A stretch of DNA of 6,171 bases from an uncultured Bacteroidota bacterium (lineage in GTDB: Bacteria > Bacteroidota > Bacteroidia > 2-12-FULL-35-15), in contig CAISYK010000587.1 of assembly GCA_903889605.1 (NCBI GenBank), positions 1 to 6,171 on the forward strand. The letters are read 5' to 3'. Positions 6,070-6,171 of this stretch are shown here, one piece after another. The notes under the pieces are model-generated. The model searched no databases and had not been told where the DNA came from. It was given only the letters and a program-made list of their open reading frames with translations. Within the stretch, counting starts at the first letter, position 1; the number at the start of each line of letters is the position of its first letter. Position numbers and translations under genes: made by a program.

Positions 6070-6171
6070 TTAATATGGATTTACGAAAAAAGTTGTGTCT
6101 TTTCTCTCAATTGGTGTAATACTCAATACAGGAATAGTTGAATGGTGTATAATTTCCTGAGCAGCTGAACC
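6070..6171 (-). CDS. Second universal stress protein, C-terminal end (cut by window edge)
   Basis: Only the last 33 codons and the TAA stop are inside the window; the frame is open to the right edge. The peptide begins GSAAQEIIHHSTIPVLSITP. It aligns with the end of the neighbouring protein (GSYAQQIVNHSKIPVMSIQP, 263-282) at more than half of the positions, and the tail ends DTTFFVNPY against GTTFSWAN. The segment corresponds to the last ATP-loop GS, the following helix and the final strand of a UspA domain. It lies 79 nt upstream of the complete usp gene on the same strand, with no terminator hairpin seen between them. The two look like a tandem duplication, possibly cotranscribed. Domain number and full length cannot be judged. 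Confidence 0.85.
   Translation of the reverse strand, partial: GSAAQEIIHHSTIPVLSITPIERKDTTFFVNPY

Noticed and set aside
1..6171. CRISPR arrays, insertion sequences, integrase sites, toxin-antitoxin or defence genes
   Set aside because: No regularly spaced direct repeats, transposase motifs, or small paired genes were found; nearly all coding sequence is housekeeping or metabolic.

Overview
The window is an AT-rich bacterial chromosome segment carrying ordinary housekeeping and metabolic genes. It most probably comes from a member of the Bacteroidota. Three things suggest this. None of the seven visible starts has a Shine-Dalgarno GGAGG; all are preceded by A/T-rich tracts. The one good promoter-like element is a TAnnTTTG (-7) match. 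The protein sequences (type-2 OMP decarboxylase, tandem-domain universal stress proteins, SerC) also look like that phylum. This placement is an inference from style and cannot be made to genus level.

Left part (1-3429) is all on the minus strand. In transcription order (right to left) it holds: a PaaI-like hotdog thioesterase (3429-3001), a PcaF/PaaJ-like thiolase (2904-1696), an unrecognised 144-residue protein (1595-1161), pyrF for orotidine-5'-phosphate decarboxylase (1153-311), and the N-terminal 91 residues of a low-molecular-weight protein tyrosine phosphatase running off the left edge (273-1). The last three are tightly packed (7 nt and 37 nt gaps) and look like one transcription unit. 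The thioesterase and thiolase both handle acyl-CoA esters. They are separated by a striking inverted repeat (about 2921-2995) whose arms are built from 9-nt units. A second, degenerate hairpin lies just after the thiolase (1657-1690).

Centre (3430-3821) is a gene-free, very AT-rich divergent intergenic region with a likely promoter for the thioesterase. It is followed on the plus strand by serC, phosphoserine aminotransferase (3822-4895), as a single-gene unit ending in a strong terminator hairpin (4918-4955).

Right part: a bidirectional terminator (5057-5093) separates serC from a convergent minus-strand gene for a two-domain universal stress protein (5990-5112). Upstream of it, cut by the right edge, is the C-terminal end of a second, paralogous universal stress protein (6171-6070), so the usp genes are a tandem pair.

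I found no RNA gene, CRISPR array, mobile element or evident new multi-gene system. The most interesting items are the 9-nt-periodic inverted repeat, the thioesterase-thiolase pair, the unidentified 144-residue protein, and the asymmetric nucleotide-binding motifs of the universal stress protein.
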